Shown: positions 1 through 14,000 of the stretch, piece by piece
Numbering within the stretch: position 1 is the stretch's first letter
Layout of the letters: each line of letters begins with the position of its first letter
Origin: Salminus brasiliensis
Taxonomy: Eukaryota; Chordata; Actinopteri; Characiformes; Bryconidae
Direction: 5' to 3'
Assembly: GCF_030463535.1 (NCBI RefSeq)
Contig: NC_132894.1
Span: forward strand, 13,413,433-13,477,432
DNA length: 64,000 nt
Notes under the pieces: generated by a model
Database searches by the model: none
Seen by the model: the letters and a program-made list of their open reading frames with translations, nothing else
Told to the model about the DNA's origin: nothing
Program-made: the position numbers and the translations under genes

Positions 1-481
1 TAAAGAGACTCTCCTGCACCATGTGCACTCCCTAAAAACAAACACTGCAAAGCGGATCTCAATTACACGCTTACGGCTGGACTTCTGGGGCTCCATAACT
101 GTCGTCGCATTTGAGTGGCTATAAATTAAAAGAGTTGGTGGGTCATAGTTAGCAAAAGAGACAGTAGAGCACCACCTACTGGTGATCGTCTGCTCTGTGT
201 GGCAGTGAACTACTACAAGGATGATGTAGCATTTCTGCTTTTTAAAAGTCAGTCTGATGATGACATTGATTATGAGGAAACGCTAAGATGAGGAATGTGC
301 AGCTATAGCTGTGAATAGACACCAACAGGATGGCGAGTAGGGGCAAGAGTGTAACAGCAGCTGTGACGGATCATTTGAACCCACCTACCCACCCACCCAC
401 TCACAAATTGTATCCGTATACACTGATGAGTTTTGGAATTTCCGTAGTGCCAGGCGGCACATTCCCAAGTTACACGCTCAG

Positions 482-506
482 ACACACACACACACACACA
501 CACACA
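482..506. repeat. (CA)n microsatellite
   Basis: Perfect CA dinucleotide run followed by a T/C tract. The Cys-Val ORFs across it are artefacts. Confidence 0.95.
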
Positions 507-759
507 TTTTTTTTTCCCCCACAGCTTTTTTGTTACCATTGCAAAAACAAGAGATTGAGGTTTAGACTCTATGGTGGTCAATCCAGTGTTCTGAGAACGT
601 CAGCCAGCTTCAGCGGCTTGATTTGTTGGTGTTATTTCTGTCTCTTTCCTCAGTAAGGGCTTCTTGATCAGCTCCACATCCTTTCAGTGCTGAGTCGTTA
701 TACCACAGCGGAAGGATGGACAGGCACATCTGAGGATGTTTTTAAATATGAAGCAAGTG

Positions 760-1095
760 TTTTTAATTCAAGGGGGGCATTTTTGGACAGCACAGTGCAG
801 CGCAGGTAGTGGATGTATCACAGAGCTCCAGGGGCCTGGGGTTTTGGGTTCAATCCCTTCTAGTGTCACTGTCTGTGTGGGTTTCCTCCAGGTACTCCAG
901 TTTTCTCCTGCTTGCCAAAACCACATGTGGTAGGTGCATTGTCTAAGCTGGATTGCCTTTAGGTGTAAGTGGTAAATGTGTATGGTACCCTGCACCCTGC
1001 AATGGACTGGCATTCCTGGGTATTCCTGGGTATTTCTTGTGATCAATGATTCTGGGTAGGCTCTGGACTCACAGTGACCCTGACTAGCAAGATAG
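760..1095 (+). repeat. SINE-like interspersed repeat (family C)
   Basis: Contains phrases typical of a common ostariophysan repeat: GGGTTTCCTCCAGGTACTCC, CTGCAATGGACTGGCATTCC and TTCTGGGTAGGCTCTGG. Related segments lie at 13665-13810 and, in opposite orientation, 63884-64000. Classification rests on the mutual similarity of these copies. Confidence 0.6.
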
Positions 1096-2472
1096 ATAGA
1101 AACATGTTTGGTGCATGGTTGTAAAGAGTGCCATTTTTTTCCCCAAAAACCTCTTTTACCCTTGAATTATTCGGAACCGAATCTCCTCAAAAAATCTCCC
1201 ATAATTAATTTATACCTGAGGGCTGTCTTTACTGGAAATTACTGAAAAAAAAACCTCAGTGACTTCCACTAACATAATGCCACACATGGTAAAATTGGAG
1301 GTCAGGAGCAGGTTTGAGTTGTGTCTTTAATTCAAAAGTTTTTTTTTCACAGAGGAAATCATAGAAATAAAACATAAAAAGCATTTAAATAAAAAAAATC
1401 ATTCTGACAGGTTGAAGAAAAATAGAAACAAAACACAGGAGCAGGTTTTTCTGTTGTTAGACATACAAGTTACCACTGTCAAAACTGTGGTGTGTGTCCA
1501 AGAAAGAAATAAAAAAAAAAGTCACCATTTCTGTGAAACCTGTGTATTGATTTTCTTCACTTCTCTATTTACTCTCTGACTGTTGACATGAGGGGTTGTG
1601 TTCTTGTCCCGTGAAACTGAAATGTGTCCCCCTTTGATGTACGCTGGACATCACACCAACACGATACTTTGGTTACTCGAATCAAGCCTCTGTGAACCGG
1701 AAGAGGCTGCAATAATCCTGCGTGGACTTAAAAAGCAGAGCATGTAGCCTGTCCGGATATTAAGTACAAAACAGTTCATAATTCTCCTTTGCTTAATTTT
1801 CACTTTGTGTAACAGCAGCAGCAGCAGCGTAGGCTTTTCTCTCACTACTGCAGCTTTTCCCGAACAAAGAGGGCAACAATGGTTTTTAATGATCCTCCAG
1901 ATGACAGAATTCAGAACATCATCATACAAAAATAATGAACAAAAGACACATGGATTAAAAACACAAATGTTTCCTTTGAAGTAGTGGACAAACAGACGAG
2001 TTAAAGGTGAAGTCCTGTATGATTCCAGCTCCAGAGCTGGCTTTTTTACTCCTGATTGGACAGGATAGACCTGCAAACCCGACCAATCAGACGACAGATA
2101 CAACTCTGAGGTAGATCGACGGCCAAGCTGACCTGGACATCAAAAGAAAAACAGCCACACAACAGACACACATAAATTTGTTTTAACTATTTGCGTTAAA
2201 GATCAAAGCCTCCTTTGGATCTGCATTACGAGCCTTTGATTATTTTATCGGTCCAATCTTTCCGTACATTTTCCATATTCTCAGACACGCCACGTCCGAT
2301 TACACAATTGAATAAAAACTTGATTAAAACGGAGTGCCAGGGTTGGCAAAAAAGGCACAATTTCCAAACGTACATATATCTAGTGTACACCTGCATCTCA
2401 GCAATAGCCCACACCAATAAGGATAATAACTTGATGGTCTTTGGTGGAATCTTAATTGCCTTGATAAACATT

Positions 2473-2478
2473 TTTATT
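2473..2478 (-). terminator. candidate poly(A) signal of rbms1
   Basis: AATAAA on the minus strand, about 1.7 kb after the rbms1 stop. A second hexamer lies at 2774-2779. No transcript evidence is available to choose between them. Confidence 0.3.
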
Positions 2479-4167
2479 GCCTCATCTTAATTCATTGTTT
2501 TTCTGCAGGAGTTTTTAATTTAGCACAGAAGAGCTTATTTTTTCCGATGGTTCAAAAAGTGTGTTTGCCCCCTTGTTCACAAACATTTCTTGGTATACCC
2601 TCCAAAACTGACCTATTACTGTATTCACATGCTCCATTTTAAAGAGAATAAAAATTTGATCTGAAGCCACATGTAGCTCCTTATATTAGTTTCTGATTGA
2701 CAGCTGCAGCCCTTAATATTGCAATGAATTGGAGGGGTTACTGCTTAATGAAATTGCAGAAAAAACCCTGGGATTTATTTCTTAAAATGATTGATTTGCT
2801 TATAAAAACGTTTGCATTTTTTCTCGTTTTGTACAGCTCTCACTTTCTATCTAAAGAAAAATTGCACTTCTGCCTCTCGGTACGAGAAATCTCTACATAC
2901 TGTGTAAAACAAAAAAGGAGGAAAAAAAATTGCCATAGAAAAAACATCATAATCTGCTCTCTGAAAACTATCAATAACGGCATCTGTCTCCCTAAAGTCA
3001 AGCCCTTCCCACCCATCCACCCGCCCCCAAATACCTATATTCCACCCCACCCATCATTCCAAGCCAACCCAACCCAAAAACCCATCCCCTCCTGACCCAA
3101 ATATTCATGCCCCTCTCCCACCCAACCTCCCACCAGGACATCACCAACCCCCTCCCCTCCCCCAAAACAACAGCTTCACCTACATCTACCACATCAAGTT
3201 TGATTGAAAAGGCAAGAAGACTTTGAATGGGCGCGTTCAGAGGAGAGCAGAACCGGACCACTCCGCACACACGCTTTACACAATCCCTGACACGCCATAA
3301 AGCTGCTCCGATTGAGGTGGGGGGGAGGGGGGACTCCAAAGGAAAGCATTTTACTGGCGTGTGAAACATCTGCTTTGACAGACAGGAGGGAAGACCGATA
3401 GCCGGCAAGCATTTCATCACATCATTCTAAGCCCCGCTCTACATTATTTACAAGGCAAATTTCTTTTACTACGGACCAAAAAAGGCAAAGTGCGGAAGAC
3501 AAAAGCAAAAAGAAATTTCTCCATTGCTACTACCACAGCAAATTGTTTTTTTTTTTTGTTTTGTTTTGTTTTTGTGTGTGTATGTGTGAGTGTGTGTGTG
3601 TGTCTGAGAAACGGTCAGTAAAAACACACTAAAAACCATACTAAAAAGTCCTCTCATGCATCTAAAGGTACTAGCACACTGCGTTTGTGTTCTGTGTTCA
3701 CAGACCTTGTCTGTGCCTCAAGTCCTTGGTAAAAAATAAGCATTTTGTCTTCGTCTCTTTTCCTTTTGTTAGCAAAATAAAACTCTGCTTCACTCCTGTG
3801 TCTGTTGTCTCGGATGATTTGCATTGTTTTGGTTGTTGAAGTCATGTTGCACCTGTCGAGGGCCTCTGAGGTGGTTTGTGTTGGGTTGATTACACCATGG
3901 ACTTGTTTTTTTGTTTTTTGTTTCTTGTAACCTGTGCAAAAGTGTTGTTTCCTCTGTGATGTCACTTCCTGTCCAAAGAAGTTAAGCCCGTAGTCATAGC
4001 AGCCCTCCTCTGAATTCGCCTCCGACTGCTCACCTTTAAAAAGAAGGATTTAAACAAGGAAGGGGGAGATCAGCCAGACTGATTCTTATGTAGTATGTTT
4101 AAGCTTTGAAATGGGCAGATTTTAATACTTTCGAGACTGCGTAGCTTCACTTTCGATAATTACCCTC
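2473..4167 (-). other. rbms1: probable rbms1 3'UTR
   Basis: No coding sequence follows the stop. Minus-strand AATAAA hexamers are at 2774-2779 and 2473-2478, either of which could end a 1.4-1.7 kb 3'UTR. The interval contains a C-rich stretch (about 3000-3160, G-rich in the transcript) and a T/GT-rich tract near 3545-3603. The exact end cannot be fixed without transcript data. Confidence 0.45.
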
Positions 4168-4242
4168 TTATTGCTTGCTAGTTTGGAACTGGTAAGGGGA
4201 GGAATCGCTGGAGGTCACATCCTGGGGCTGCACGCTGGGATC
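4168..4242 (-). CDS. rbms1: rbms1 exon 13 (C-terminus and stop)
   Basis: 75 nt including the TAA stop at 4168-4170, acceptor CTTCATAG. It encodes [20 protein letters not shown] and then TSKQ. The human end is SNDHSPYTFQPNK, so the length and the SPYxFQ motif agree. Confidence 0.9.
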   Translation of the reverse strand, partial: DPSVQPQDVTSSDSSPYQFQTSKQ

Positions 4243-4924
4243 CTATGAAGAGAAATCATACAGAAATCACATACTGATAAATTAGGTATTACATTGCTGA
4301 ATAAATGCTTCCTAATCATGCATTTACAAATGGCTTATAAGAAGATACGCAAAATCTTGGCTGTTTAAAAAAACAAGCACACAGTCTAAACAGTCTGACT
4401 GTACCATTTAACAGGGTGACTAACCTCAGTGGCAATTGCGGTGGGTTGGATATGGGCATACTGAGGAATATACGCTCCTTGCATAGCTGTGTTAGCAGGA
4501 ATAAACTGTAAAACACACACAGAGACAGACTGTATGTATGAGCAAAGAAGACCAAACTGAATATACTGAATGTTGGTGGCTTGTGGTGTTGTTTGTGTGT
4601 CTTACCGTTGCAGTGCCTCCGAGAGAAAGATGGCCCATCTGCTGGGTCAGAGGAGCCAACATGGAGGACGGCTGTAGTGGCATGGGGTGCTCCATAGGGG
4701 GCGACAATACAGCTCCCTGAAGATGAGAGAGGGGGGAGCAAGAGTGCACGGAAAGTCAGATCTACATTGCTAAGGCCAGCAAAGAGAAGCCAGATGGAAA
4801 GAAGGTAAAGGGTCAGAATGGCAGTGAAGCTTTGACGGAAGCAAAATCTGTTGAAAGAGAACAGACTGCATTTCCCTCTTCCTTTCACATGAATTGTTGC
4901 TGAACATGTTTAATTCACACTCTT

Positions 4925-4970
<46 letters not shown>

Positions 4971-7900
4971 ACCTTAGATGCATGATGTGGAAGTGGTCTG
5001 TGTTGTGCAACCTTTCTGATGATTTCAGAAGAAAGAAGTGAGCGAGAGAGCAAGCAAACAAGAAAGGAAAAGATTGCAAGGGTAAATCAAGTTATTTTCC
5101 TCGTACCGGGTGCTGCATAATGTAAGGCTGATGTGTCATCCAGGAGGGATTCTGAACCTGTAAGTGCAGACACACACATACACAGGAGTGAAAACCACAG
5201 ATGGGAGCAGGTGTTATCTGAAAAAAAAAACCTAAATACTCAGCAAGGCAGGCACAAAAGACTCTAACTACAGTGACACAGCTGCTGTATTCTCCACATT
5301 ATGCTCCTGCAGCAAATGATCACCTGCCGTAACACAATGGCTAGAGAGGGAGACAGAAAGAGGTCATACCGGGTAGGTGGAGACAGGCGAGATGTAGGGA
5401 GTCACAGCTGTCTGGGCCATTATCCTATTACCCATGCTGTAGGGAGGGGCGTAGTACCTGGAAGAATTAAAAACCAATATGTTACACTTAGTCAGGTTCA
5501 GTTATACAAACAGCAATTCAAACATAATGAATACTACTAATTGCTTTATCACCACAGGAGGATAGTACATAACTACCATCTGTACTGAGTAATCCTTCCC
5601 CAAACTGTTTACTACCAGCAAGATTGATTTGTTGTAATGTAAACTGGATGGAATATGAGCCACAGCTTCAACATTCGCTCATATGTGGTCTAAAATGAAA
5701 ACTATGCTAGTATCCGGGTCATTCTTGTGCAAAATTTAGGGAAATGTGGCCTCAGTGACAATTTGACAACACTTACCCATTCTGGAGGGCGGTCGCATTA
5801 GGGTCATATGTCAGTGTGATTCCACTCTAAAGGGAAAAAAAACAAACAAACACACATTTTAATCATAGACTTATATTTCATGCTTCTAAACCTGATCATA
5901 AGAGTCTGTAACTATAAAATCACACACATGTACACAATCACACACAGACCTGTCCCTCCCCACAGTGAAGCACAGAAGATGGACTTACTAGTCTCACCTC
6001 GGCGTCCCGCGTCCAGGTTCGTCCATTGGGGACGTATTTAGTCTGACTCAGTCGCTTTTTCTGGCCACCGTCAGCAAACTTACAGAGCAGGGGTTCTGAT
6101 GCACCTACACAAATACACACAGACACACACACAGAGGTTGAGTCGTCTGTTTTTAACACTGGCTAATATGAGAATGAGCACAATGGCAGAACACATTTCA
6201 TTACCCAGCATTCCTGACGTGGACTTAATGAACTTTCCATTAAAGTGAGAGATCACAGCATCGCACTTCTCTGTAGACTCCATCCTGAGAGGAGAAAAAA
6301 CAGATTCACATACAGTGTGAGGAGAACAACAAATTATAAATACATACATAAAAACAACATTTCCAAGGCAAATTATTATTATTGACCTGATTCATAATCC
6401 CGCATGTCTGCATAAAAGCATACATATTACAATAGCCCAGCTGATGCTTTATCACTGACCTGGCAAAGCCCACGCCCCGACTGACACCATGTGCGTCTCT
6501 GAGGATGCGGGTGGAGATGACCTGTCCGAAGGGCTTGAGGAGGTTCTCCAGCTCCTGCTCGTCCATCGACACCGGCAGGTTGGACAGATACAGGTTGGTT
6601 GGGTCCTGCTCCTGTTGCTGTAAAACATTAAGACATGCATACATTTACACAGACATTTACAGTATGTACACTGTATGTATGTCCAGTGAAGTCTTTACAC
6701 TGCGTTGGCGGGCCTTCTGCAGCATCCGTGACACCAAAGAGCGCCAAAAAAAGCTTCGGCCAACATGCCGCTTCTCCTCCCCACCCCATCCCCCACTAAT
6801 CCATATCTGTTTCACTGAGGGGAAAAAATGGCAGCTTCTGCGTTCCTAGAGCAGAGCGCCAGGCTTAATTTGAGCTGCAGTGCGCCTGAGGCAAATCTAA
6901 CATTCTTTCTCCATGAAGCAATTTGGTTTATAAGGGCACCCTGGATTTATGATCCTCAATAACCCTCTAGTTAACAAGAGGTCGTAGCCATGGCGATGAG
7001 CAGGGATTAACATATGGCCTTTGGCTGACTGCAGAAGGCTCCTCATTTGGCTGCTTTAGAGGCATCCGCAGAAACGAAGGGGGCTGAGCAAAAAAAATAA
7101 AAAAGGCCACCACCATGTATGTGTCAGATGCACTGCAGTCAACACATACACGCACGCATGCATGCACATTCAACCATTAGCATGGAAAAGGGAGAGCAGC
7201 AGAGCGGTGTGCTATAATAGAGAGGAAGAGCTGGAAAAGGAGAGCTGATGAATAATTGAGGGTGAATGCAGAAGCGTTTGCAGGGAGCTGGGAGGAGGTC
7301 ACTGCAGTAAAAGGAAGGCTTTTGCACTTTTACACGCGCATTCACCGCGCTCGTGTTGCATGTGACAGCGAGTGAGATCGAGAGAGTGAGATGAAAAGAG
7401 ATAAACGGGTGAAAGAAAGGACATACACACACACGTACACATTCACAGAGCTGCGTTAAGCTGATGTGTGAAAATTATGAAAAGACATTCATGTAGTAAA
7501 TGTAAGTCACCTTAAAAGAAGGAAGTGATGCCATAGGTTGTGGTCTCACCTTGGCCATCTGAGCCTGAACTCCATTGTTCTTTAGCGCTGCCACAGCTTT
7601 CTGCGCAGACACTGGACTGTCGAAATCCACAAAGCCATAGCCTGAAAAACGGGACACTTTCCGTTATTATTCGGGGACGGTATCATAATAAATCACAGGG
7701 GTGCTATGAAACACTGTACCTACTCTAAAGCTTTCATCATGGCAAGGCAATTAATCAGACTGCACATGGCAGTCGACCATTTGCCTAAGTGATGATACTG
7801 TATTTAGTTATTTCTTCCTTTATCTCCTAACATCTTCATTCAACATGTTAGGCTTGCACGATATATCGTTTGCAAATTGCAATATCAGCCTTTGCAATAT

Positions 7901-10900
7901 ACTGATGCTGTAAAAAGGCTGCACTACGTAACTTGTATTTTCATTTTTGCCATTTTTTGACATAATGTGAATTTGGCAGTTGTTCTTTACATTGTATTTC
8001 ATCACTTTCATGACGAATGGATCAATAGAATTGCTCCACAATGACCACTGAAAGTTTTTTTCCCCATTTTCCTGCTACGCTGCTATATTGGGCTATATAA
8101 TATGATGTAATATACTGCGAAAAAATTATAATGGGAAAACGCACCAATGTAATCCATACCTTGGCGCTAAATAAAGGTCTCTTTTACTTAAAAGCCTAAA
8201 TAAGTCTTCACAAACCTTTGCATTTGTTCGTGGTCTTGTCCAGGATGGCTTTTGTGGATACAATCTTTCCGTACCTGCAGAGATGGAGAGAACGATAAAT
8301 GCATCCTCTGCTGACAGAGGCGGTCTGTCTATGTGTGTCATTTGTCACAGGGCATGAAAGAACAGGAATGCGTGAGCTAAGCTGAAAGGCACAGCACACA
8401 GAAACCGCAATGGCACACTGTAAAAGTCACTTATTCTCCAGTTTAAAGGTGTATGGTTCAAACACAAAGAAGCCTTTGTGGGAGAAATGCAGGGAGCCTG
8501 GTATGACTGCAATCCAGGTGCTTCAGAGGTCAATTAATGTGTCAAAAGCAGACTCTGACTGGGCTCATGGCATGTCCGAGTGAAGTCTGTTATTACTGCA
8601 CAGAGCCTTTAGAGTTCAAAAGGAAGTCCTTTCACATTCCCACTACAGACCCGAGAGGAAAAACAGCCCCCAGGCCTCTGTATGCGAGGGTGCATGTGTG
8701 CGTGTGTGTGTGTCCTCCACCATCAGGCAGTGAGTGAGTGATGACGAATGAGAGCAGGCATGAGAGAGTGTGTCTGTTAACAAACCAGAGGCTAACGCCT
8801 ACAGCTGGGATGCATAGAGGAGAAGTTTGCTTCTCTGTTCATCGCTGGAACATGCCGTTTATATCAAGTATTTCCAGTTGAAGACTGTGGCAGAAAAGCT
8901 GACTATTAAATTTGTCTTTCAAATAATTCCTCCCCACATTCAGTCATTTACATGGGTTCATATTTTAATGAAAACGTTTTTTACAGTGCTAAAACAAATG
9001 CAGGCACAATAAGTCTTAGTGAATCTCTCAGAATAATACACTAAAACATCATTGGCTTTCGAAGGATTCAGTTCTCTGGAAGGTAAAATGCCTTTTTTTT
9101 TTAGGAAGTGAGGGAACGGACGAATCCGTTTACAGAAATCCATTGATCGCATGTAAATATCAACGGCGCTCAGCCTTTTCCCCTCCGGCCTGCCATACTG
9201 TAGAGTGGCTCAAATTTCCGTGAGGTTAAATTGAATAAAAGGTCTGATTTGATATGCAGCATAATGTAATCACATGAGGTCTCTCGTCGCTACTCTGCAA
9301 ACATAAACAACATTCCACGGCAAGTCCTGTGAAGTGAGACGAGGGGAAGTGGGGGAGGGAGCCAATGGGGTTTTAAGGAGGGATCACATGACCCACCACC
9401 ATGGAGGCCCACACGACCTTGGCCTTGACCCCATCACTCTGGGGGGAGGCCCCGTTTCCTGGCTGTGCAGCAGAATTCCGTTCTGCTATTCCCACTGCAA
9501 CGGCATGTGTCTGCCTGCAGCATATCAAGGAAGATCTGGTGCAGAGCATTTTCGCTGCGCTCCACCTTGTGCATGTCGATGTATAACTAGGGATGCCCCG
9601 ATCCAGTCTGGTCCGATACCAAATAAATCCAGTCTTTGTGTATCAACAAATAATACAATACAATGGAGTTACTTTATGTGTGATGTGGATGTATAGTGGT
9701 TTTCTATTACGTGCGTGCAGCAGCCCACTCCTCTCGGTTTCAAACACGCTGTTCAGTTCTGGATTAAAAACAAAGAAAGGCGTGCGGTTTCGTTTTGAAA
9801 TCATTAAGAGTAATGATTTAGTGGGCGTGCATCTCCCCACAAGGATATTTTAGAATAGAATATCTTCGTCATTGCACAAGTACAACCAAACTGGGTTGAT
9901 GTAGTGGCATGGGCAAAAACAGAAAAGGGCAAATGTTAGAAATTACGGATTAAATTATTTATTAAATTATTAATTATTAAATTTTTAGGCTCCACGGTAC
10001 AATGCACACTATAAGCAGTCCTCCTTACAGAACACCAGAGGGCGCTCTGCTAGAACAGTCAAACAAGGGTATCGAACTGGTTCAGGCTTAAAATAACTAA
10101 TACCTGATCCACCAAAAGATGCCAGGATCTGTCCCAATCCAATAACAGGCCTTGTGCAAGTTAACAGCTAAAGAGCTACGTTCCCAAGACATCCACAAGC
10201 AAGCACTGCTCCTGAGTGGTATTGATTACATTTGCTCCAAAGAGCAATTCGTGAAATCTAACAAACTAATAATAGCATTTCAAATATTCCAGACAATTTT
10301 ACTGGAAAAAAGATAAACAAAGAAGCTTTGAAAATGTCCGAAAAAATATCTGATTTTTAGAATTTTAGTCCCACCTGGATACACATTTTTATGGTTTTTC
10401 GGGCAGACATAGTGTTGGGGATTAAAAGGGTTTCTGAAAGATGTTATGCTCTGTATCTTCCTGTACATATTAGACCTTTTTCCGAAGCACAAAAAAAAAA
10501 CTCTTCAAGTTGTGTAAAAAAGAAAGCGAAAGCATACTGTTGTATGAACTTCACCCCAAAATGAAATAAGCCAGTGTCTCTGAGACTCTTGTGAATGTGA
10601 TCATGTGACCACGTGACTGGGTACTACACTCACTCGTCCCATTTTCATTTTCACTGTCGTCCGGATTCGAGAGATTTAGCACTGAGGTACGCCCCCCTGA
10701 GAAAGTAATCCAATTTAAATAGGGCTTTACAGTAAGAGAGACCAGTAAAACACTGTAAGCTGATCATTAAGAAAGTAAACTGTAATTATTAGATTTTACT
10801 ACTGTGTTAAGTGACTTCATTTCTTACTTTTATTTATTTATCATTAAAGAAATAAAGTAACTAAACAGGGCGGTGCTTAAACCTCAAATGCACGTTTGAC

Positions 10901-11039
10901 CTTAGCAAACCCTTAAAACTAGCAAGAGGATTACCGCCCTCCCGAGCTCCCTCTTTGGAATCAATTTCAGGAATTACCATGGTGACGGCTGGACTCCCCA
11001 GAGCTGCTGAAGATAAATTAACTCACGACGGGAACGTCC

Positions 11040-11075
<36 letters not shown>

Positions 11076-14000
11076 ACACACACTATACTATCTCTCTTTC
11101 TCTCTCTCCTTCTCTCCTACACATGCACTCAGGAAAGGACATGTTGCAGCACAAAAGGATTTATGGGGTAAAAAGGTCAATGAGAACACATGAAATACTG
11201 AATATCAATACTAAGCATCAATCTGGCCTAATTGCAGCCGCCACCTTTCTTAGCGAGTTCCTTCTATAAAGCTGCCAGCGTGCGCCGAGTGGTGGAAACA
11301 GAGTGGCCAGCACTGCCAGACCTGACTTCAGGTGTGGTTACAGCTCCGCCGTCTGTATTTGTGAACTGTACAAACTGAACAAACACTGCGCTGAGCGCGG
11401 CAACGCGGATCCATAGTAATAGAACATCAAATCTCATCAGAGACACAAAGTACTCAAGCACACGACAAAGAGCTCCTCTGAGAAGCCACTAGGTAACTGG
11501 AGAAAAGGAGCTGGAGAAAAAAAAAAGGTGCTGCTGAAATATCCGTTCAAATATCAGCATGTAAATTCCGGATTTGGGAGGACAGGACGCTGCTATAAAA
11601 TGATCTGCTTTGCGAGCACTGATTACACAACAGGAAGAAAGCGGAACTGGGACTGGACACAGCTCAAGGACGATGTTCTCAAATAAACGGTCGAAAAAAA
11701 AGAAAAAAAGGGCACACCATTTCTGATCAATTCAGAAGGTCTGATGTGATTTGGTTGGGAGACCTCAGAACAGTTTCTGCTGTAGTAAAACTTTTACAAA
11801 AAAAAAAAAAACACACACACACACACACACAACACAGAGTAGTGCTTTTTAACCCACAGTGAAAAGGGTCTCTAAAGAAAACACTGTGCCTTGTCCACCA
11901 GCAGCACTCCCTTTTAACCAGGATTTGTGAACACAGGCCCTGATCTCCACAAGCAGACCCTTTTCTTTGCTTTTTTTGTTGAACATTTGCTGAATCATGC
12001 CGGTTATATACACACGGGCCTGTTTTCACCAGGGCCACTGTTTTGAACCAGCTGAACACAAATAGATGCTGTTGCCGTGGGTTACATGCTTCAGCGGCTG
12101 TCCACGTGAGCCACTCGTGCAGAGTAGCCGAGGGCAAAGAGAGCGAGCGAGAGAGAGACAGTGAAAACTGAGTACACACTACTCCTCACACGGGCCTTTG
12201 CCCTAAATAACTTGCCATTTCAGTCAAAACACAATAGTTTATGAGACCTAAGTAAGGCCAAAGCACGCTTACAAAAAGCTCCACCTCACCCAGCAGTTGG
12301 GGCAACTCAGATTTTTTGACAAATGAGTGAGGTCAAAATATTGGGCTTGGATGTGCAGTCCTAAGGTCTAAACTTCTAAAGAGTCTTAAACTCTTTAAGT
12401 GTTATAGAGCCTTTACCTTATGCTGAGGTTCTTTAATCTTTTATCAGACCTCTAAAAAAATACAGTTCCTAAAGGGTTCCAGGCCTGGGCGTGCTGTCCT
12501 AAGAAAACGCTATAATGGGTACAGAACCATCCCCTTTACCGAGGTTCTATAATCCTAAACCCTATCAGATGTAACATTTCACAGTCTAAAAAATACAGTT
12601 CCTAAATGGTTCCAGGTCTAGAGGTGATGTACTAGGAAAACACTATAATGGACCATCACCTTAACTAAGGTTCTTAAAATGTAAACCCTATCAGACATAA
12701 CATTGCACAGTCTAAAAGATACAGGTACTAAATGGTTACAGGCCTGGAGGTCCTGTCCTAGGAAAGCACTATAATGGGTATAGAACTATCACCTTTACTG
12801 AGGTTCTTGCAGTCCTAAAAATACAGTTCCTAAATTGTTCCAAGCTTGGACATGCAATGCTAAGAAAGCTCTTTAATGGGCACGGAATTCTTTCATTTTT
12901 AAGATTAAAGAACCTCAGAATAAAGTAAAGGCTCTGTGCCAATTGAATATTGTCCTAGAACTCTGTATCGTATCCAAGATCAATTTAGGAACCCATGTAA
13001 ATATTTTTTTTTATTATTATTGTGAGATGTTCAAGGTTTAACAGGGTTAAAAACAGCGCTGGGGGGTGGAAGCAGTGGTTGGGAGGTAGTGAGAATAAAA
13101 AGGGTTTAGGAGGGATTATAACACACATAGCTTAATTCCAGCAGTTTTACAGATTCAAGCTGTTTCCAGCTGGCCACATCTCTTTGTTGTACTCGCGCAT
13201 TCCTTTGTGTCAATCAGAGCTACCCTTGCAAAATGACCCACACAGAAAATGGAAATGTATTGATCAGCGACTAATAAGCGCTTATCTGCACCCCACTGCT
13301 CTGTGACAGGTGCTTGTGTACACTTACGGCTGGCAGAGTTTGACGAGGTCGTGGTCGGTGGTGGAGGGGGGCAACCCACGGATGTAGAGGTTGGTTTTGC
13401 TGAGCTGCTCCCATCCGGTCGTACTGCTGTTGCTGCTGTTATTGGTGCTGCTATTGGTGCTCGGGCTGGGCGGAGCCATCGGGAGACTGGGCGGAGCAAC
13501 TGGAGGCTGTAAGGGTGATGAAAAATAGGTAAGGAATTAACACGTAATTTGACATTCAGAATAGGAACGATGTGGGAATCCTATTAGTATTGGCAGTTGG
13601 CATTGGAGAGCTTTCTAGATTTAATTAATGTTTCACACCAATGTTTAAGGACGTATTTATTGAACCTATCTTTTTATCCATCTTCCTGGATCTGGATCCA
13701 ACCCAGTATCATCAAGCACAAGGCAAGGTATACCTTCTGGACAGGGTGCCAGCCCTTTGCAGGGTCCCATGCCCCTCCATATACTGATATACTCACACCT
13801 AGGTACAATTAAGCATAGCAGAATCCAAGGTTTTCATTCCAGGTAAATTTAACCCCAATTTTTACATTCTAATGATGCTTATGTATTAGCATAAGAATTG
13901 GAATCTGCAGACTAAGTTACCAAGTGTCCTTTTGTGCCTTCAACTATGAAATACATACAGAATAACACAGAACGACTTCAATGACATCACTTTCTAGAAC

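Larger units (their letters stand above)
8275..13327 (-). other. rbms1: rbms1 intron 2
   Basis: About 5 kb. It contains a hAT-like fragment from 9588, CA repeats at 11042-11072 and 11812-11831, and the tandem-repeat element at 12408-12933. No exon was recognised. Confidence 0.5.

Noticed and set aside
303-656. ORFs with Cys-Val or Thr-His runs on both strands, and similar ones at 4770, 11727, 21083, 37749 and 52008
   Set aside because: They are translations of CA, GT or TA microsatellites, with no family similarity.
6306-6644. 112-residue ORF holding RRM2 of rbms1
   Set aside because: Only residues from 6460-6617 belong to the protein; the rest is intron read-through, as the splice sites show.
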